Shown: positions 39,346 through 48,013 of the stretch, piece after piece
How the letters are laid out: each line of letters opens with the position of its first letter
Position numbering within the stretch: position 1 is the stretch's first letter
Assembly (NCBI GenBank): GCA_002305805.1
Contig: DBQY01000021.1
Location: forward strand, 24,463 to 88,462
DNA: 64,000 nucleotides
Direction: 5' to 3'
From: Atopobium sp. UBA1382
GTDB lineage: Bacteria > Actinomycetota > Coriobacteriia > Coriobacteriales > Atopobiaceae
Position numbers and translations under genes: made by a program
Notes under the pieces: model-generated
Databases searched by the model: none
What the model saw: only the letters and a program-made list of their open reading frames with translations
Told to the model about the DNA's origin: nothing

Positions 39346-39984
39346 CTACGAGTTGATTTCGCTAACCTGGGCTTGGATATCTCTGTTGATGCGATATGAG
39401 TTTCCCTTTATCTGATCGTTCAGCTTCTTTCCGTCCGGTATTGATGCCGGCCCGTTCTTAACCGTATCTACCAGCTTTAGAAGGAAATCGACTGATGTGT
39501 GAAATACAGCAGTCATCTGCGGGCTATTTGTATCAATACTACTGGCCTGGTCACGGAAGATAACCCAGCCACCATCTTCACAATACTCGTAGTTGCCATG
39601 TGCAATAGAGTTGCGGATATGTCTAAAAAAGCACGTAGCATATGTTTCAGATAGAGTGCACTTAATCGAGTTGTCTTCATTAGCAGCAATTCTTCTACTA
39701 ATGCAAAATGCCCCACCACGATTGGGAATCTCGTCAGGACCATCGACACAGCAAAAACGTTCTACAGTCTCATTATCAATATGAGTTGCAATAGAGAAGC
39801 TGAGACCTCCAGCCTCACCATCGGATAGATGATAAAGAAGAATCCATTTCATAAGATTTTCAAGATTAGCCTTTTCCCAACCATATGTGCTCAGATTGAT
39901 TGACTTTCTAGAGTCAGGCTTGTCAGATTTTGCATAAGGAGAACGCGTCAGATAGAAATCGATAATCTCCTGTGGTAAAGGCAT
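39346..39984 (-). CDS. HEPN-type protein, BREX cargo
   Basis: 212 residues. The segment FRHIRNSIAHGNYEY carries R124-xxxx-H129, the Rx4-6H catalytic signature of HEPN ribonucleases, in the form seen in pEK499_p136-like proteins. HEPN proteins are common RNA-cleaving toxins in defence systems. The gene starts 20 bases after the front part of pglX and has AGGAG upstream, so it is cotranscribed with BREX. It is much more AT-rich than the neighbourhood (23 G+C in the 60 bases 39601-39660), a sign of recent transfer. The family call rests on the motif and flanking residues only. Confidence 0.75.
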   Translation of the reverse strand: MPLPQEIIDFYLTRSPYAKSDKPDSRKSINLSTYGWEKANLENLMKWILLYHLSDGEAGGLSFSIATHIDNETVERFCCVDGPDEIPNRGGAFCISRRIAANEDNSIKCTLSETYATCFFRHIRNSIAHGNYEYCEDGGWVIFRDQASSIDTNSPQMTAVFHTSVDFLLKLVDTVKNGPASIPDGKKLNDQIKGNSYRINRDIQAQVSEINS

Positions 39985-40004
39985 GGTATTCTCCTATTAT
40001 ATTT

Positions 40005-42488
40005 CTAAACTAAATCATTACGTTTGAAGTTCCAGGAAGTTTCCTGAGAGTCCCAGTCGGCTTGAGATATGGAAATACACAGCCTCGTCAACTTAAGGAC
40101 ATGCTCCTCCCTCGATAGCAGGGGAAGAATTGGATACTGGCCAATCTGCCCAGGCTGGAAATCTAGACTCGCAGACATGAATGTGGCAATAAGCCTTGCC
40201 ACGCTGCTGTTCAAAAAGGCCAAATCGTGAAGCAGGTCATTCTGTGAGCCGAATGCTGCCGGCCCCGTCATATCAAACATATATCCTGAGGGCTTGTATC
40301 TTGATGCCAAGAGACCGCTGGAAACTCGAGTCCAAGTCGTCATTTGTTTGAACCGGAGATTCTTTTTGACCATAACAGCCCCCGATTCTGTTAAATAATT
40401 ACCTGAGTCCTTCCAATCGACGACGTATTCATCATTCCCTGACCAGCGCCTAAAGATGCCCCCCTTGTTGTAAGGAACCCATCTAATCTGACTCCATCTG
40501 TAGGGGTACTGGTCGGGAAGAGCTCGGTCGGCACTCGAAGGTTCCCACCACAGGCGAAGGAATCGATTGTTATCGCATGTCGCCATGCCCAGATGCGTAC
40601 TGGTTATATCCCCAAGCGGACGTCCACACAAAAATGCATCGGCAACCCCTCTTCCAGCCCAATAGGCGATGGGGGTGCCGGGGATATCGTGGAAGGTTGA
40701 GGCGTCGGCGCGGTAGAACCAGTCGCAGGTGGGGTTGGAGATGGCTTCGAGGGCTTTCTGCGCCTGAAGCGAATGGTGGTCAAAATCGTTTAGACGAATA
40801 TAGCTTCCTCTGTATCCTTCCTTCTGTTTAGTAATTAGGGTGAACGCAAAGACTTGGGCAGCAATGCCTTTAAAGCCATGAACCGACAACTGAACTAGAG
40901 AAGAAATATCGTTCGAAGCAAGGATCTTCTTTCTCGAAACTTCGAAAGATGACAGGAACATCCAGCTATTGGTGGCAGCAATACCCGTTGATCCGCCCTT
41001 GACCTTCATTTGGGAAATTCGTTCGATAAAGCAGGTGCAGAGGTCTCCCTTTTCGTCCGGGTAGTTCTTCTTGATCCAGCTGGACATGAAGGGATTGAAG
41101 GAGCTCGAGCCCATGTAGGGCGGGTTGGCCACCACAACATCGTAGCGCTCCGAGATTGCACGGAGCGCGGGCTCGATAGCTCTAAGCGAACCTGCAAGCT
41201 TGCTGTCCAGGAGGCTTGTGCCGGTCTCTTGTGCACAGGCGTGAATCGAGTCGAGGTCCTTCTCGGTAAGTTTTACGAGGCTGCCAATCTCACGGAGATG
41301 CTCGAGCTGCTCGGCGACCGCTTTGGGAAGATTCGCATCCTCACAGTCGACGGAATGGAAAACGTGAATTCGTGCCGTCGCGTCGCGCTTGAGGAAACGA
41401 CGGTCGTGCTCTCGCGCGCGCATAACGAGCACGAGGGAGGCAATCTGCGCCGCGCGCTCGTCAATCTCGAAGCCCGTGAGGTTCTTCTCGAGAATGAGCT
41501 CGGGAATCTCGGAGGGACGGTAACCGCGCTCCTCGTACATGGCGTAGAGCAACTCGAAGGCGTACGAGAGGATGTGGCCCGAGCCGCAGGCGGGGTCGCA
41601 GAAAGCAATGTCCTCGGGACCGCTGATGCGGATGAAGTCCTCGTGCTCGTCATCCGAGGCGATGAAGTACTTCATCTGGTCCCTGAGGTGCGAGTCCGGG
41701 TTGTTGAGCATCCAGAGGCGACCGAGAGAGTTCTCCACGAGGTACTGGACTATCCACTCAGGCGTGAAGAGTTGCGTCGCAGGCGCAAGGTCATCGGCAG
41801 AGGCCTTGCGCTTGGACTTGAAGAAGTCGTCCTTACGCTCGGAGTTGTAGAACTGGTACATCCAGCCGAGGACCTCGACGTCCTGCCAGGTCTCCTCTGG
41901 AATGTCAGTCACGAGGTGATAGAGCATGTCGTTCTCGCCCATGCGAAGGAGGCCGTCCGGGAGCATGAGCTCGTCGGCGGCGCCGAGATGGCCGAAGATC
42001 CCGGGAAGGGCGTCAGCAAGCTCGTTGCACTGGGCGAGGAAGATGAGACGGAAGAGGCCCTCGTCGTCCGCGGCGTCCATGAGGTCAAGGACACGCGACT
42101 TGTCGAGCCCGGGAAGCTCGAGCTCGGAGGCCACGCGGATGCAGTCCGGATGGAAGCCGCCGTCCACTGCGCTGGAGAGCATGCGAACGCGGCTGGACAG
42201 ATAGTCGTGTAGCTCCATGTAACGAATGGCCATGAAGCGGTTGAACCACGTGTAGGCCATTTCCTCGAGGAAGCGCTCGTATCCACGCTCCTCGATGCGG
42301 GCATAGAGCTCCGCGCGCTGGCGCTTCTCGGCAGGGGTGAGAACGTTGCCGCCCACCACGTCGGAGCCCGCCGGGGCCGCCGCGCGTCCCTCGTCGTCGA
42401 GCCCATACCTCCTGCAGCGAAGGTCCACGGCCTCCATGAGGCGATTGCGGGCCCAGGGGCAGAACTTCTCGAGTGCCTTGGTGTCCAC
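40005..42488 (-). CDS. pglX: BREX type 1 adenine methyltransferase PglX, front part (split gene)
   Basis: An 827-residue N6-adenine methyltransferase that marks host DNA in BREX. SAM-binding DPACGSGH is at 298-305 and the catalytic NPPY at 455-458, followed by the presumed target-recognition region. The protein ends at DWDSQETSWNFKRNDLV, a point where known BREX-1 PglX proteins of about 1200 residues continue into a C-terminal domain. That domain is encoded separately at 33516-34490. The stop is a clean TAG followed by the HEPN gene. The start is GTG at 42488 behind GGGGAG, 15 bases after brxC. The stretch coding for residues beyond about 470 is more AT-rich than the rest, which suggests exchange of the specificity region. 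Confidence 0.93.
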   Translation of the reverse strand: MDTKALEKFCPWARNRLMEAVDLRCRRYGLDDEGRAAAPAGSDVVGGNVLTPAEKRQRAELYARIEERGYERFLEEMAYTWFNRFMAIRYMELHDYLSSRVRMLSSAVDGGFHPDCIRVASELELPGLDKSRVLDLMDAADDEGLFRLIFLAQCNELADALPGIFGHLGAADELMLPDGLLRMGENDMLYHLVTDIPEETWQDVEVLGWMYQFYNSERKDDFFKSKRKASADDLAPATQLFTPEWIVQYLVENSLGRLWMLNNPDSHLRDQMKYFIASDDEHEDFIRISGPEDIAFCDPACGSGHILSYAFELLYAMYEERGYRPSEIPELILEKNLTGFEIDERAAQIASLVLVMRAREHDRRFLKRDATARIHVFHSVDCEDANLPKAVAEQLEHLREIGSLVKLTEKDLDSIHACAQETGTSLLDSKLAGSLRAIEPALRAISERYDVVVANPPYMGSSSFNPFMSSWIKKNYPDEKGDLCTCFIERISQMKVKGGSTGIAATNSWMFLSSFEVSRKKILASNDISSLVQLSVHGFKGIAAQVFAFTLITKQKEGYRGSYIRLNDFDHHSLQAQKALEAISNPTCDWFYRADASTFHDIPGTPIAYWAGRGVADAFLCGRPLGDITSTHLGMATCDNNRFLRLWWEPSSADRALPDQYPYRWSQIRWVPYNKGGIFRRWSGNDEYVVDWKDSGNYLTESGAVMVKKNLRFKQMTTWTRVSSGLLASRYKPSGYMFDMTGPAAFGSQNDLLHDLAFLNSSVARLIATFMSASLDFQPGQIGQYPILPLLSREEHVLKLTRLCISISQADWDSQETSWNFKRNDLV

Positions 42489-42503
42489 GTTCTTCTCCCC
42501 TTT

Positions 42504-45500
42504 CTAGCTCAGCTGGATGGCATCGTTGCCCTCGAGAGCCTCGAGCAGGCGGCTACGAATCTCCTCGACGTAGGCGTTGACCTCGGCCTCGCTGGCCAGA
42601 CGCTTGGGAGGGCATATGCGCTCCCTGCCAAGGCGGCGTACGTGGACCTTGGGAGGCTCGGGTGCCGTCGAGGCAGAAGTCGGCGCGGGCGCCTTGGGCC
42701 TACTTCTGCGCTCTACCTCGCGATCGACGCGCGCGTAGAAGTTGGTCTGGTCAGTCACGAGCTTGGATTTGAGCGCCTCGAGGGCCATGAGGGAGGCTGT
42801 TGTGTTGACGGAGTTTCTCCGTTCGAGCTCGGTCTGCGCGATTGCGGCGAGCTGGACATCCTTGGCCGCGGCGTAGGCCTTGATGTCCTCGTACATGCCC
42901 TTTACCTGGTCCAACATGTCGATCTTCTTTGCGGCGAGCAGATCGTTGTAGGCGCCCTCAACCGTCTGGCACGCCGGGGCGAGCTCGCGGATGCGCCGGT
43001 AGGGGCGCGGCTGGGAGAGCACATCCCTGATGGTGGCGAGTGCCTGCGTGGCATCCTCGTTGCTGGCAAGGTACTCGTGCTCGGGTGCCATGCGCTTCAC
43101 GAGCGCCACCGCACGGTCGAAGAGCTCGCGCTGGTTGTTGAAGAAGCTCTCCACGTCCTCGAGGCCCTCGGCGGCGTCCGCCAGGTCGTCATCCTTGCGC
43201 GCGATGACGGTGAGCAGGTCCGTAGGGTCGGTACCGACGGCAAGCACCCCATCGAGCAGCTCGATGGCGTTTGCCACCTCGGACCTGCCGGGATACTCGT
43301 GGCCGCGGTACTCGACGTCGAGCAGGCGCTTGAGCTCGTCCCTTCTGGCAACGAGCAGCTCGTGGGCGCGCTTGGTCAGCTCGTCCTCACCCGTGGGGAC
43401 GTCGCTCGCGCGACAGAAGTCCATCACCGCCTCGCGAGCGGTGAGACGCGTTGCCTCAGAGACGAAGACGCGTCGCTCAATCGTCGCCTTTCTCACCTCG
43501 CTCTTCTTGCGCAGGCAGTCGATAGCCTTGGGGGAGCCCAGGTCGAGCGCGGCGCCCGCATAGCGGAGCTTGGCCCTGCCCTGGGCGAGAAGCTCCGCCA
43601 CCACGGCGGCGATGTCCGGCTCGCGCCAGCCATAGGGCTTCTCGCCAAAGCGCTTCTGGACGTCCTCCATGGTGGTGGTGAGCTGGCGGCCGGACTGGAG
43701 GCCGAGGTAGGCATCCACCTCGTCGATGGCGCGCGCGTTGGGCTGCTGCCCCTCGAGCGCGCGGGCCTCGCCGCCCAGGATCGCGCGGATCTCCGCGTCC
43801 GAGTGATAGAAGGTGTCTATGTAGGAGAGCTTGGGGTACGTGCCGTCCACGAGGCGGCCGACGCACTCCTCCACCATCTTGCGGGCGGACGTGGTGCCTG
43901 CGGGACGGACCTCCTCTCCCGCCGCGTAGAAGGCGCCTCTGCGGACCGCCTCCTCGACGAGCTCCTTGGCGCGCCGCTCGAGCGCGGTACGCTCCTGGTT
44001 CTTCTCGCGAATAATGCGCTGCTGGTTCTCGGGCAGGTTGGCGATGTTCTGGGTGGAGACGAAGCGGTCGATCTTTGCCGCCTCGAGCAGGCAGTCGTAG
44101 TAGCCGATCTCGTCGGAGAGCACGACGATCGCCTCGCCACCCGAGGAGCGCAGGATGAGGCCGGCGCGGTCGGTGGCACCGCGCTCAGCAAGGGCCGTCA
44201 TGACGCGCAGGGTGAGGCCGTCTGCCTGGTTGATGCGGGCCTCGTCCACCCATTCCTCGACGGGGAAGTTGTTCTCACCCACCGCAAGCTTGGGCGCGGG
44301 GAAGACGTTGTCGTAGAAGACGTCCGCGATTTTCTTCATGATGCGCGCAGAGTCCACCTCGGTGCGCGCGATCTGACGGGCGATCTCCTGCTCGTCGTCC
44401 GTGAGGAACTGGTAGGTCTCGCCGTTGCGGCTAACGTAGTTCTCACGCACGAGGCGCTCGAGCGAGGTCTGGGTGCGCTCGCGCAGCGCCATGCGATCCA
44501 CGCGCACGTCGTCGGTCATGAGGGTGACGATGTTGCCAACGTTGAGCTTGACGTCGTCGACCCAGCGCAGCAGGAAGAGGAGCTTGAGCACGGGCACGTC
44601 CTCGGGCTCCAGGCCCTCGTGAGCGGCTGCAGCCTCCTCGGCGCGGTTGATGACGCGACGGATGTGGCCCTTGAGGAAGGTCTGAACCGTGTCGTAGAAC
44701 ATCCAGAACGGCACAAGGGCGTTCTCGTCCCTCTCCTCCACGCGCTGCGCCGCCTCCTGGAAGCCGGAGAGCATGGAGCGCTCACCGCTGGAAAGGTGTT
44801 TGCCGGAGCTGCCGTGTTTGCGGAGCTCCGTCATGACCTTTTGCATGAGCGTAAACTGGTAGTCCGCGAAGGGGAAGGTCTCGGCGAAGTCCTCCGCGCC
44901 GTCGTAGCCATGGAGATCCGAGACGGCACCCTCAAAGGTGAAGAGGTTGCGCAGGACAGCCGAGCTCTGCCCGTACTGCATGGCGAGCAGGCTCGTGGCG
45001 TCCGACGTCTTGGCGAGCACGCGTCGCTTGATGACCTCGTCGGCGCTCGAGCTGGAAAGCGAGAGGCGGGTGTCGAAGCGGCCCTGGATCTTGGAGAAGT
45101 CGTTGCCGGCGACGGTCGTGACCTCGTCGATGGCCTCTTGGCTCGTGACCATCACCCAGACGCGACCAGAGCACTTGGAGCCGAGCTCCTCCACGATGGT
45201 CTGGAGGTTGAGCATGAGGTTGGTGTCTCCGCCGATGAACTGGCCGATCTCGTCCACCATGAAGAGCAGGCGGAACTGACCGCCGCTCTGGGCGGCGCGT
45301 GACTCCGCGTAGTCTCGAATCTCGTCCGTGAGGCGCTCGATGGAGAAGTCGGCGCGGTCGGAGCCGTCAAACCAGCGCCGGGCCTCCTCCTCGCTCATGA
45401 CGCCGGCCTCCGTGAGCGCGGCGATGACGTCGTCGCTGAAGAAGTCGTACTCGGCGCGGGCGTCGAGCCAGCGCTCGCCGTTCACGCGCTCGAAGGCTGA

Positions 45501-46040
45501 GCGGAAGGCGTCCGTCTTGCCCTGGGAGTCCACGAACTGCTCCAGGCGCGCGAGCTTGAGGTCCTCGCCGTAGAAGCCGAGGTGGTCATAGAAGACGCGC
45601 GCGAAGGTGCGCCTGAGGACGTCCGCGTCCTTCTCGCCCACCGCCTTGCTGTCCACGTTGAAGAGGATGGACTCCGTGGGGACGTGCGCGCAGCGGTCCA
45701 CCTTGGCGGCGACCATGCCGTCCTCGAACTTGCCGTGGAAGTAGTCGAGCGCCGTGCGACCCGCCACCTCGCGGTTGGTGAGGAGGTAGGAGAGCATCTT
45801 GAGGAAGTGGGACTTACCGGAGCCAAAGAAGCCGCTGATCCAGACGCCGATCTTGTCCGTGGGGACGTCGAGCGCGCGCTCGTAGGCGTCAAAGAAGGTG
45901 GCGAAGTGGCCCGCGAGCTCGCGCGTGATCACGTACTCGGAGAGCTCCTGCTCGAGGCTTGTCTCGTCCTCCTGCGCGACCTTGACCACGCCGTTGATGT
46001 CCCTGTTGATGTCACGCTCGAACATGTCCTGGATGCGCAT
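42504..46040 (-). CDS. brxC: BREX type 1 system BrxC, large P-loop ATPase
   Basis: 1178 residues, normal for BrxC. Walker A GFFGSGKS is at 72-79 in VWISGFFGSGKSHFLKMLSYLL, and LLFMVDEIGQFI is the Walker B strand. The long helical C-terminal region is typical. BrxC is essential for BREX restriction and methylation in studied systems, possibly as a DNA-associated motor or scaffold. The ATG at 46040 is preferred over the GTG at 46046 because AAGGAG lies five bases before it. It follows brxB by nine bases. Confidence 0.96.
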   Translation of the reverse strand: MRIQDMFERDINRDINGVVKVAQEDETSLEQELSEYVITRELAGHFATFFDAYERALDVPTDKIGVWISGFFGSGKSHFLKMLSYLLTNREVAGRTALDYFHGKFEDGMVAAKVDRCAHVPTESILFNVDSKAVGEKDADVLRRTFARVFYDHLGFYGEDLKLARLEQFVDSQGKTDAFRSAFERVNGERWLDARAEYDFFSDDVIAALTEAGVMSEEEARRWFDGSDRADFSIERLTDEIRDYAESRAAQSGGQFRLLFMVDEIGQFIGGDTNLMLNLQTIVEELGSKCSGRVWVMVTSQEAIDEVTTVAGNDFSKIQGRFDTRLSLSSSSADEVIKRRVLAKTSDATSLLAMQYGQSSAVLRNLFTFEGAVSDLHGYDGAEDFAETFPFADYQFTLMQKVMTELRKHGSSGKHLSSGERSMLSGFQEAAQRVEERDENALVPFWMFYDTVQTFLKGHIRRVINRAEEAAAAHEGLEPEDVPVLKLLFLLRWVDDVKLNVGNIVTLMTDDVRVDRMALRERTQTSLERLVRENYVSRNGETYQFLTDDEQEIARQIARTEVDSARIMKKIADVFYDNVFPAPKLAVGENNFPVEEWVDEARINQADGLTLRVMTALAERGATDRAGLILRSSGGEAIVVLSDEIGYYDCLLEAAKIDRFVSTQNIANLPENQQRIIREKNQERTALERRAKELVEEAVRRGAFYAAGEEVRPAGTTSARKMVEECVGRLVDGTYPKLSYIDTFYHSDAEIRAILGGEARALEGQQPNARAIDEVDAYLGLQSGRQLTTTMEDVQKRFGEKPYGWREPDIAAVVAELLAQGRAKLRYAGAALDLGSPKAIDCLRKKSEVRKATIERRVFVSEATRLTAREAVMDFCRASDVPTGEDELTKRAHELLVARRDELKRLLDVEYRGHEYPGRSEVANAIELLDGVLAVGTDPTDLLTVIARKDDDLADAAEGLEDVESFFNNQRELFDRAVALVKRMAPEHEYLASNEDATQALATIRDVLSQPRPYRRIRELAPACQTVEGAYNDLLAAKKIDMLDQVKGMYEDIKAYAAAKDVQLAAIAQTELERRNSVNTTASLMALEALKSKLVTDQTNFYARVDREVERRSRPKAPAPTSASTAPEPPKVHVRRLGRERICPPKRLASEAEVNAYVEEIRSRLLEALEGNDAIQLS

Positions 46041-46049
46041 GGTCACTCC

Positions 46050-46634
46050 TTAGAGCAGGTTGAAGGCTCGGTAGTAGTTGCCGTCGCTGATGCTGTTGAA
46101 GAGGTGGAGCTGGGCGCCGTCGTACTTGCCGGGGTACAGCAGCACCACGGGCGCGTCCGCAAAGACATGCTGGGCGTTCTCGAGGATGCTGTGGGCGCGC
46201 ACGATGGGATAGACCCTGCCCACGCCGGTGACAAGAAGGACGTCACGGCCGGACTCGTGGGGCTCGTAGTCCATCGCCTGCACGAAGGCCTCCGGCGTGG
46301 CGATCTTCTGCAGGCGCTCCAGCAGGGCACGAGACCCGCGACGGCGCTCGAGGTCGGCGATCTTATCCAGGATGCGGCGCTGTTCGCAGATCTGGAGGAA
46401 GACGTCCCAGAGGTCACGGTGCACGATGCGGCACGGGAGCCTGCCCTCGTCTGAGAGGCTCACAAGCTCGGCCGTACGCGCCCGGACCTCGTCCTCGCGC
46501 GCGGCGTCATACGGGAAGACGAAGAAGCCGACCTCGTTGCCGATGCCCTTGTTCGCAAGGAACATCGGGTCGGAGAGCTTGGCCCGCAGGCGGGCGAAGT
46601 CCTCCTCGAGGTTCTGGGCGTGTTGGGTGACCAT
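46050..46634 (-). CDS. brxB: BREX type 1 system BrxB (DUF1788)
   Basis: 194 residues starting MVTQHAQNLEEDFARLRAKL. The DUF1788 features are present: NEVGFFVFPYDAAREDEVRAR, VFLQICEQRRILDKIADLERRRG, VLLVTGVGRVYPIVRAHSILENAQHVF and the end VLLYPGKYDGAQLHLFNSISDGNYYRAF. Biochemical role is unresolved; it is required in studied BREX systems. The ATG at 46634 lies 13 bases after the brxA stop with a G-rich site. Confidence 0.95.
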   Translation of the reverse strand: MVTQHAQNLEEDFARLRAKLSDPMFLANKGIGNEVGFFVFPYDAAREDEVRARTAELVSLSDEGRLPCRIVHRDLWDVFLQICEQRRILDKIADLERRRGSRALLERLQKIATPEAFVQAMDYEPHESGRDVLLVTGVGRVYPIVRAHSILENAQHVFADAPVVLLYPGKYDGAQLHLFNSISDGNYYRAFNLL

Positions 46635-46647
46635 TCCCTCTCGCCCC

Positions 46648-47268
46648 CTAGTCCATGACGCCGAGGGCAGGAAGGATAGCCGCGTCGTCGTTTGCGCGGA
46701 TGAGACCCTCGAGCTCAAAGTCAAGAAGGGCCGGGGCCAGCTGCTCCGAGGCGCGATCGTACATCCCGCACTCCTCAAGGCACTTGACAAAGACCTGGCG
46801 AATCTTGTTGAGCGTGGCGTCGCTCCAGCCGGCGACCTTCTCATCCTGTGCCCGGAGCCCCTCGAGGAAGGAGACGATCTCGCGCTTGGGAAGGTGCGTG
46901 TCAAGCTGGCGGCGCTTGGCCGCGACCACCACCGTCATGAACTCCCACATGACGCGGTAGTCGCATGCGATGGCATAGAGGTTGGTCTGGCGCGCCTGGT
47001 CAACGGTGCCGTGGGCGATGAGGCGCGCGAGCTGCGCGCGGCGCCCCTCGTCATCCGAGAGCGCGGTGAGCCTGCGGCAGAGCGCGCGGGCGATGGACTT
47101 GAGCTCGCGCTCGGTGGGGTACTGGAAGAGGTTCTGCTCGACCACGCGGTCGACGATGTCCGCGTCCGAGAGGCCCTCGTCCAGGCGAAGGCGGGCGATG
47201 ATGCGAATCTCACGGAAGAGCCACTGCTCGCGCGTGAGGGCGCCCCGATAGGGCTGGTTGTGCAGCAC
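46648..47268 (-). CDS. brxA: BREX type 1 system BrxA (DUF1819)
   Basis: 206 residues of the BrxA/DUF1819 family: EQWLFREIRIIARLRLDEGLSDADIVDRVVEQNLFQYPTER and MWEFMTVVVAAKRRQLDTHLPKREIVSFLEGL are characteristic. Known BrxA has a NusB-like helical fold and binds DNA. It is the first BREX gene. The start is GTG at 47268, which directly follows the TAG of a 35-codon leader ORF, so its translation probably depends on ribosomes ending there. Confidence 0.94.
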   Translation of the reverse strand: MLHNQPYRGALTREQWLFREIRIIARLRLDEGLSDADIVDRVVEQNLFQYPTERELKSIARALCRRLTALSDDEGRRAQLARLIAHGTVDQARQTNLYAIACDYRVMWEFMTVVVAAKRRQLDTHLPKREIVSFLEGLRAQDEKVAGWSDATLNKIRQVFVKCLEECGMYDRASEQLAPALLDFELEGLIRANDDAAILPALGVMD

Positions 47269-47376
47269 CTACGCCACCCCCTCGGGGCGGCGCGGCAGGG
47301 CATGCGGGGCTAGGCGGGCACTCCTACTCGGAGAACCCCCCCCCGCTAGGTTTTTGCAGCTCACAAGCGCGTTCAT
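47269..47376 (-). CDS. 35-codon leader ORF with G9 tract, coupled to brxA
   Basis: The ATG at 47376 has GGGAG seven bases upstream. The ORF encodes MNALVSCKNLAGGGSPSRSA and 15 more residues and ends TAG with the next codon being the brxA GTG. On the minus strand it contains nine consecutive G (47344-47336). With eight or ten G the frame would hit an earlier TAG and lose coupling to brxA. This suggests, but does not prove, slipped-strand phase variation of BREX. The peptide itself is unlikely to matter. Confidence 0.55.
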   Translation of the reverse strand: MNALVSCKNLAGGGSPSRSARLAPHALPRRPEGVA

Positions 47377-47494
47377 GTGCTCGCTCCCGTTACGACCGGC
47401 ACCGTCCCCATCGTAGCGAGGGCACCGGACAATAATTCAGCACTCCTATGATACCGGGAGTCGCGGACGTTGGCACATGCTCGCGGGCGGACGG

Positions 47495-47704
47495 TCAGTC
47501 CTCGACCTCTATCTCTCCCACGATGCGCTTTAGGTAGCCGGGGAGCGTATCGTAGCACTGGCCGTAGAGGTCGAGCAGCGCCTCCACGCGGCGGCGGTCC
47601 ACCGGCGCGCGGCGGCTCTCGCGCAGCAGCGCCTCCGCCTCGCCCGCGAGCTGTTCCTCGGCGAGACTCCCCCACGCCGCCCATCCGGGCATGCCGTCAC
47701 TCAT
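47495..47704 (-). CDS. hypothetical 69-residue protein
   Basis: A small acidic, helical, soluble protein (SLAEEQLAGEAEALLRESRR, VEALLDLYGQCYDTLPGYLKRIV). It is not recognised. It starts just after the 78-residue gene stop on the same strand and lies upstream of the BREX leader. The roughly 118 bases between it and the leader ORF must hold the BREX promoter, for which I see no strong -35/-10 pair. Confidence 0.6.
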   Translation of the reverse strand: MSDGMPGWAAWGSLAEEQLAGEAEALLRESRRAPVDRRRVEALLDLYGQCYDTLPGYLKRIVGEIEVED

Positions 47705-47726
47705 GCGAGCTCTCCGTTCTTCTCGC

Positions 47727-47963
47727 CTAACACTCGAGAATCAGGTTGGCCGTTGAGGAAATGATGTCCTTGAGGTGGGAAAGTTCTTCGTCGGTGAAGC
47801 CGTACTGGTCCTCCCAAGAATAGTCGGGAAGATAGCAGGTGACATGATGGAAGCAGTCCTTGGCGTCGGGCTTCTCGATGTAGACCTTCACCCTGCCATC
47901 GGGAAGGGTCTCTGAGTGGACGATCTCCGTTCCGTCGTTCAGGGTCATGAACGGATACATCAT
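47727..47963 (-). CDS. hypothetical 78-residue protein
   Basis: A small protein with beta-strand pattern (MTLNDGTEIVHSETLPDGRVKVYIEKPD) and the tail TDEELSHLKDIISSTANLILEC. Similar short proteins with 'TLNDGTEIVHS' are common in gut bacteria, where some are linked to toxin-antitoxin or nucleotide metabolism; I cannot name the family. The ATGATG start at 47963 has a very strong AAGGAGGTGGT site. Composition is slightly more AT-rich than the flanks. Confidence 0.75.
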   Translation of the reverse strand: MMYPFMTLNDGTEIVHSETLPDGRVKVYIEKPDAKDCFHHVTCYLPDYSWEDQYGFTDEELSHLKDIISSTANLILEC

Positions 47964-48013
47964 GACGACCACCTCCTTTGCGCATATCTCCCTGATTGTA
48001 TACCCCAAGGCCG

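Noticed and set aside
39048..39356. 102-residue plus-strand frame after DUF3800
   Set aside because: It lies entirely over the hairpin RNA array and has no coding character.
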